Shown piece by piece: positions 61,501 through 64,000 of a stretch of DNA of 64,000 bases (positions are counted from its first letter, which is position 1; every line of letters begins with the position of its first letter). The stretch spans positions 1-64,000 of the forward strand of contig CACIBE010000004.1 in assembly GCA_902584805.1 (NCBI GenBank). Direction: 5' to 3'. A model generated the notes under the pieces. It saw only the letters and a program-made list of their open reading frames with translations, ran no database searches and was not told where the DNA came from. The stretch comes from an uncultured Alphaproteobacteria bacterium. Lineage in GTDB: Bacteria; Pseudomonadota; Alphaproteobacteria; HIMB59; GCA-002718135. The translations under genes and the position numbers were made by a program.

Positions 61501-62536
61501 TTTGCTGAATTACAGGTAAAGAAATAGTAAATGTTGAACCCTTATCCACCTTGCTTTTTATTGATAATTTACCATTATGCCTATTAGTTATATGTTTAAC
61601 AATAGATAAACCCAAACCGGTACCGCCTTGATTTCGAGATCTATTTTTATCTACTCTATAAAATCTTTCAGTAAGTCTAGTTAAATGCTCTTTTGATATA
61701 CCTTCTCCGTTATCTATAAAACTTATTTGGCAAAAGGCGTTATTGTCATTAATGACTCCCTCAATCTCAATACCAATAGTAGAATTTTCTTTACTATATT
61801 TTATTGCATTATCGGTTAAGTTTAAAAAAACTTGAATTAGAGCATCTTTGTTTGCTGATATTGTAGACTTATCAAAATCATCCTTGATTTGAACTTCAAT
61901 TTTTTTTGCCATTAACTTGTTTTGTAAATTATCAACTACGCCATCAATTAATTGCCTTATATTCGCTTCTTGAAATTCTATAGGTTTATCTTCAGTCTCA
62001 TATTTACTTAGTAATAATAAATCTTCGACTAGTCTAGTCATACGCCAAGCCTGATCTTCCATTGTATCTAAAAATTTACCAACCGTTTTGTCTTTGTTCT
62101 TATCTTCATTGAGTGAATTTTTAATTGTTTCAACATAGCCTAGAATTGAGGAAAGAGGAGTTCTCAATTCATGGCTTACATTAGCCACAAAATCTGTTCG
62201 CATTTGTTCGTAGTTTTTAAGAAGACTTTGATCATTTAGTGATATTAATAATTCTTCATAATCTTTTTCAACAAATATTAAGTCAGCAATAAAATACATA
62301 TCACTAAAATTAGATGGGGTGAATTCAAACTTAAAATCTTCTTTCTCTCTAAAGGCTTTATCAATAAAAGTATTTAACTCTGTTGATCTAATAATATTAT
62401 TGAGATCTCTTCCTTCATCGATAAATAAAAATTTTTGTTTAGCTGCATTATTGTAAAAAATTATTTCCTTATTTGTATCAATTGCAATAATAATCGAAGG
62501 TATCTTACTTAGACTTAGTCTTAATTTTTTTTTCAT
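61484..62536 (-). CDS. phoR: Phosphate sensor histidine kinase PhoR, soluble form
   Basis: This is a 350-residue kinase with a PAS-like domain (about 10-100), H-box FVANVSHELRTPLSS with His122, and ATPase boxes ending GTGLGLSIVKHI. PhoR phosphorylates PhoB when phosphate is scarce. The usual N-terminal membrane spans (about 80 residues in enteric PhoR) are absent. Residues 1-20 contain only a short hydrophobic strand of the PAS fold. The start lies inside the SET gene (32-base overlap), leaving no room for a longer protein. It would have to sense the Pst complex through PhoU in the cytoplasm. Confidence 0.93.
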   Translation of the reverse strand: MKKKLRLSLSKIPSIIIAIDTNKEIIFYNNAAKQKFLFIDEGRDLNNIIRSTELNTFIDKAFREKEDFKFEFTPSNFSDMYFIADLIFVEKDYEELLISLNDQSLLKNYEQMRTDFVANVSHELRTPLSSILGYVETIKNSLNEDKNKDKTVGKFLDTMEDQAWRMTRLVEDLLLLSKYETEDKPIEFQEANIRQLIDGVVDNLQNKLMAKKIEVQIKDDFDKSTISANKDALIQVFLNLTDNAIKYSKENSTIGIEIEGVINDNNAFCQISFIDNGEGISKEHLTRLTERFYRVDKNRSRNQGGTGLGLSIVKHITNRHNGKLSIKSKVDKGSTFTISLPVIQQTVINP

Positions 62537-63005
62537 ATTTTTTTAATTTTGGCCAATCATTGTCACTTAAAATATAACCTACACAATTTCTAGAACCACA
62601 CTTACAAATGTGATCCACAAAATCTGTATCAAAAGGATAACCATAGTTATAGAAAAGTTCGTCTCCTTTTTTTATTCGTTTAATAGAAGAAATCCAAATC
62701 TCATTATCTATGATGTCTACTTCACAATTAGGATTGCATGAATGATTTATAAATTTTGCAAAATTATAATCGACATCACCGTCAATGTCATATCGCTTGT
62801 TTAGTTCAAAAACATAGACCATGCCGTTATTTTTATCTTTTTTTGCTTTGCGGATTTGTTTATCTGCTCTTTTGTCACCCTCTCTTTTAGTAACTTTATC
62901 ACCAATATATTGGATTATTTTCTGGCCTTTTTTAATATTCATTTTTGCAAATAATCCAGAACCGTGAAGGGGTGATTTTTTTTTAAACCAAATTTTCTGC
63001 GTCAT
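62505..63005 (-). CDS. SET-domain protein lysine methyltransferase (putative)
   Basis: This is about 166 residues from the ATG at 63005. A further in-frame ATG at 63032 would add nine residues. The SET fold is clear: HGSGLFAK near the N-terminus, the SAM/catalytic FINHSCNPNCEV, GDELFYNYGYPF, and a post-SET cysteine cluster CKCGSRNCVG. It would use SAM to methylate a lysine on a protein. The target is unknown. It overlaps phoR by 32 bases and is divergent from plcP. Its place inside the Pho cluster is suggestive, but no functional link is proven. Confidence 0.88.
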   Translation of the reverse strand: MTQKIWFKKKSPLHGSGLFAKMNIKKGQKIIQYIGDKVTKREGDKRADKQIRKAKKDKNNGMVYVFELNKRYDIDGDVDYNFAKFINHSCNPNCEVDIIDNEIWISSIKRIKKGDELFYNYGYPFDTDFVDHICKCGSRNCVGYILSDNDWPKLKKYEKKIKTKSK

Positions 63006-63031
63006 ACTGTTATTTTTATACAATACACACA

Positions 63032-63037
63032 TATAAT
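63032..63037 (+). promoter_or_regulatory. Candidate -10 of the plcP promoter
   Basis: TATAAT (63032-63037) lies 53 bases before plcP. CTGTTAT at 63007-63013 is six of seven to a Pho half-site, and a weak second copy (ATACAAT, three of seven) follows four bases later, seven bases before the -10. Control by PhoB is plausible from gene function but weak from sequence. The 85-base gap 63006-63090 holds nothing else. Confidence 0.3.
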
Positions 63038-63090
63038 AATAAATTGTATTATAAAATGATACTTTTATGTATAAGAAAAATCTTTAATTA

Positions 63091-63741
63091 ATGAAATTTA
63101 AAAGTAATAAAAAATTTTACCGCACAATTTGGATTTCGGATACCCATCTAGGAACTAGTGGTTGTAAAAGCAAGATGCTTTTAGAATTCTTAGAAGAAAC
63201 AGATTCGGAATATTTATTTTTAGTAGGGGATATTGTTGATGGATGGCGCATGCGTAAGAAAATGTATTGGCCACAAGAACATAATGACATTGTTCAAAAA
63301 GTTTTAAAGAAAGCGAAAAACGGAACTAGGGTAGTACTTATTCCAGGAAATCATGATGAGGTATTAAAAGATTTTACAAATTTTTCTTTTGGAGAAATTT
63401 CTATCAAAAATGAAGATACTCATCAATTAGCTGATGGAAGGAAAGTACTGATTACACACGGAGACGAATTTGATGCTGTGATCATTAATGCGAGATGGTT
63501 AGCCAAAGTTGGATCAGCACTTTATGAATATTTACTAAAGTTAAATAATGTATTTAATTTTATTCGACGAAAGATGGGCTTGTCTTACTGGTCACTGTCT
63601 CAATACTTAAAAAAGAAAACAAAGCATGCAACCAACTTTATTAGTAATTTTGAGTTTGCTGTATCTGATAGAGCTAGAAGAGAAAATTTAAAATTAATTT
63701 CTTTTGAAGAAAGACGAAAAATAAAAGAGGATGCAGCCTAA
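63091..63741 (+). CDS. plcP: PlcP-like metallophosphoesterase (phospholipase C for lipid remodelling)
   Basis: This is a 216-residue calcineurin-type phosphoesterase: ISDTHLG, LVGDIVDGW, PGNHDEVL and ITHGDEFDAV supply the two-metal site. Databases often call this family UDP-2,3-diacylglucosamine hydrolase (LpxH). The lack of a lipid A context and the glycosyltransferase gene that overlaps its end by 11 bases point to PlcP instead. In marine Alphaproteobacteria PlcP cleaves phospholipids to diacylglycerol under phosphate limitation. The position beside the pst/pho cluster fits. LpxH-like activity remains the alternative. Confidence 0.8.
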   Translation: MKFKSNKKFYRTIWISDTHLGTSGCKSKMLLEFLEETDSEYLFLVGDIVDGWRMRKKMYWPQEHNDIVQKVLKKAKNGTRVVLIPGNHDEVLKDFTNFSFGEISIKNEDTHQLADGRKVLITHGDEFDAVIINARWLAKVGSALYEYLLKLNNVFNFIRRKMGLSYWSLSQYLKKKTKHATNFISNFEFAVSDRARRENLKLISFEERRKIKEDAA

Positions 63742-64000
63742 AAAAATCGCATTAATTAGTGATGCGTGGGTTCCTCAGGTAAATGGCGTAGTTACGACAT
63801 TTCAAAGCGTTATACCTATTCTAGAAAAAAAAGGTTTTGAAATAAAAATATTACATCCTCAGATGTTTAATAATTTTAGTTATCCTAAGTACAAAGAAAT
63901 AAAGATTTCTTACAACACTAAGAAAGTTACTGAAAAATTTTTTAAAGAATTTAATCCAGATATTGTTCATATAATGACTGAAGGTCCAGTAGGTTTTGCT
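63731..64000 (+). CDS. Agt-like GT4 glycosyltransferase (N-terminal part)
   Basis: The first 90 residues of a gene cut by the window end. ATG at 63731 lies 11 bases inside the end of plcP. The sequence ISDAWVPQVNGVVTTFQSV and FNPDIVHIMTEGPVGFA are the hallmark N-terminal lobe of GT4 lipid glycosyltransferases (Agt/SqdX/MGDG-type). With plcP upstream, it would add a sugar to diacylglycerol to make a phosphate-free glycolipid. The sugar (glucose, glucuronate or galactose) cannot be read from this fragment. Confidence 0.85.
   Translation, partial: MQPKKIALISDAWVPQVNGVVTTFQSVIPILEKKGFEIKILHPQMFNNFSYPKYKEIKISYNTKKVTEKFFKEFNPDIVHIMTEGPVGFA

Noticed and set aside
63091-63741. Calling the phosphoesterase LpxH
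   Set aside because: No lipid A gene is nearby, while an Agt-like glycosyltransferase overlaps its end and the Pho cluster is adjacent. PlcP is the better reading, though LpxH-like chemistry is not excluded.

Overview
The window is 64 kb of a very AT-rich, densely packed bacterial chromosome with no tRNA, rRNA, CRISPR, insertion sequence or prophage that I can see. Gene content and order are those of an alphaproteobacterium: the folC/accD/trpA/trpB group, chvI-chvG, regB-regA, the mutM-rpsT-dnaA group, fabA-fabB-fabI, the phoH-to-pnp block and a phoR-pst-phoB cluster. Tiny or negative gene spacing, many genes missing from otherwise conserved runs, lysine/asparagine/isoleucine-rich proteins and a PlcP/Agt-like lipid-remodelling pair suggest a streamlined free-living marine lineage (Pelagibacterales/SAR11, AEGEAN-169/HIMB59 or similar). 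The exact lineage cannot be settled from the sequence alone.

Layout. 1-3255 (+): end of trpB, then trpA, accD, folC. 3247-10561 (-): trxA, murU, amgK, tsaE, metK, ahcY, chvG, chvI. 10709-14838 (+): a regulatory gap with an NrdR-type box, then class Ia ribonucleotide reductase nrdA-nrdB and a glutaredoxin. 14835-17715 (-): an unlisted 42-residue ArfA-like gene and polA. 17747-19988 (+): an ABC ATPase without its permease and an O-antigen ligase/polymerase-like protein. 19972-30106 (-): a membrane-anchored GT2 glycosyltransferase, regA, regB, gyrB, recF, dnaN, dnaA, rpsT, mutM. 30108-35298 (+): ubiE, coaBC, a ThiF/MoeB-like E1, fabA, fabB, fabI. 35295-50285 (-): one long co-directional run (tsaB, rimI, miaB, phoH, ybeY, corC, lnt, trmB, nusA, infB, rbfA, truB, rpsO, pnp, a glycerophosphodiesterase). 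50286-51314 (+): a secreted polysaccharide deacetylase. 51315-63032 (-): SET-domain methyltransferase, phoR, pstS, pstC, pstA, pstB, phoU, phoB, murJ, trpS, nfuA and a Bax-like glucosaminidase. 63091-64000 (+): PlcP-like metallophosphoesterase and the start of an Agt-like glycosyltransferase.

How the parts work together. metK and ahcY form a methyl-cycle pair. murU and amgK recycle cell-wall sugars. tsaE and tsaB serve the same tRNA t6A modification from two places. The translation block joins transcription elongation (nusA), initiation (infB), ribosome maturation (rbfA, ybeY), tRNA modification (truB, trmB, miaB) and RNA decay (pnp). The right-hand end reads as a phosphate-starvation island: uptake (Pst), sensing (an apparently soluble PhoR, PhoU, PhoB) and, divergent from it, the enzymes expected to replace phospholipids with glycolipids.

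The best leads are an intrinsic-terminator hairpin against the nusA start codon; the ArfA-like small gene after polA; MutM without its zinc-finger cysteines; PhoR without membrane segments beside a SET methyltransferase and plcP/agt; and two divergent gene pairs whose start codons are 0-1 base apart. The longest stretch without an assigned gene is 279 bases (10562-10840), so no gap over 300 bases exists.
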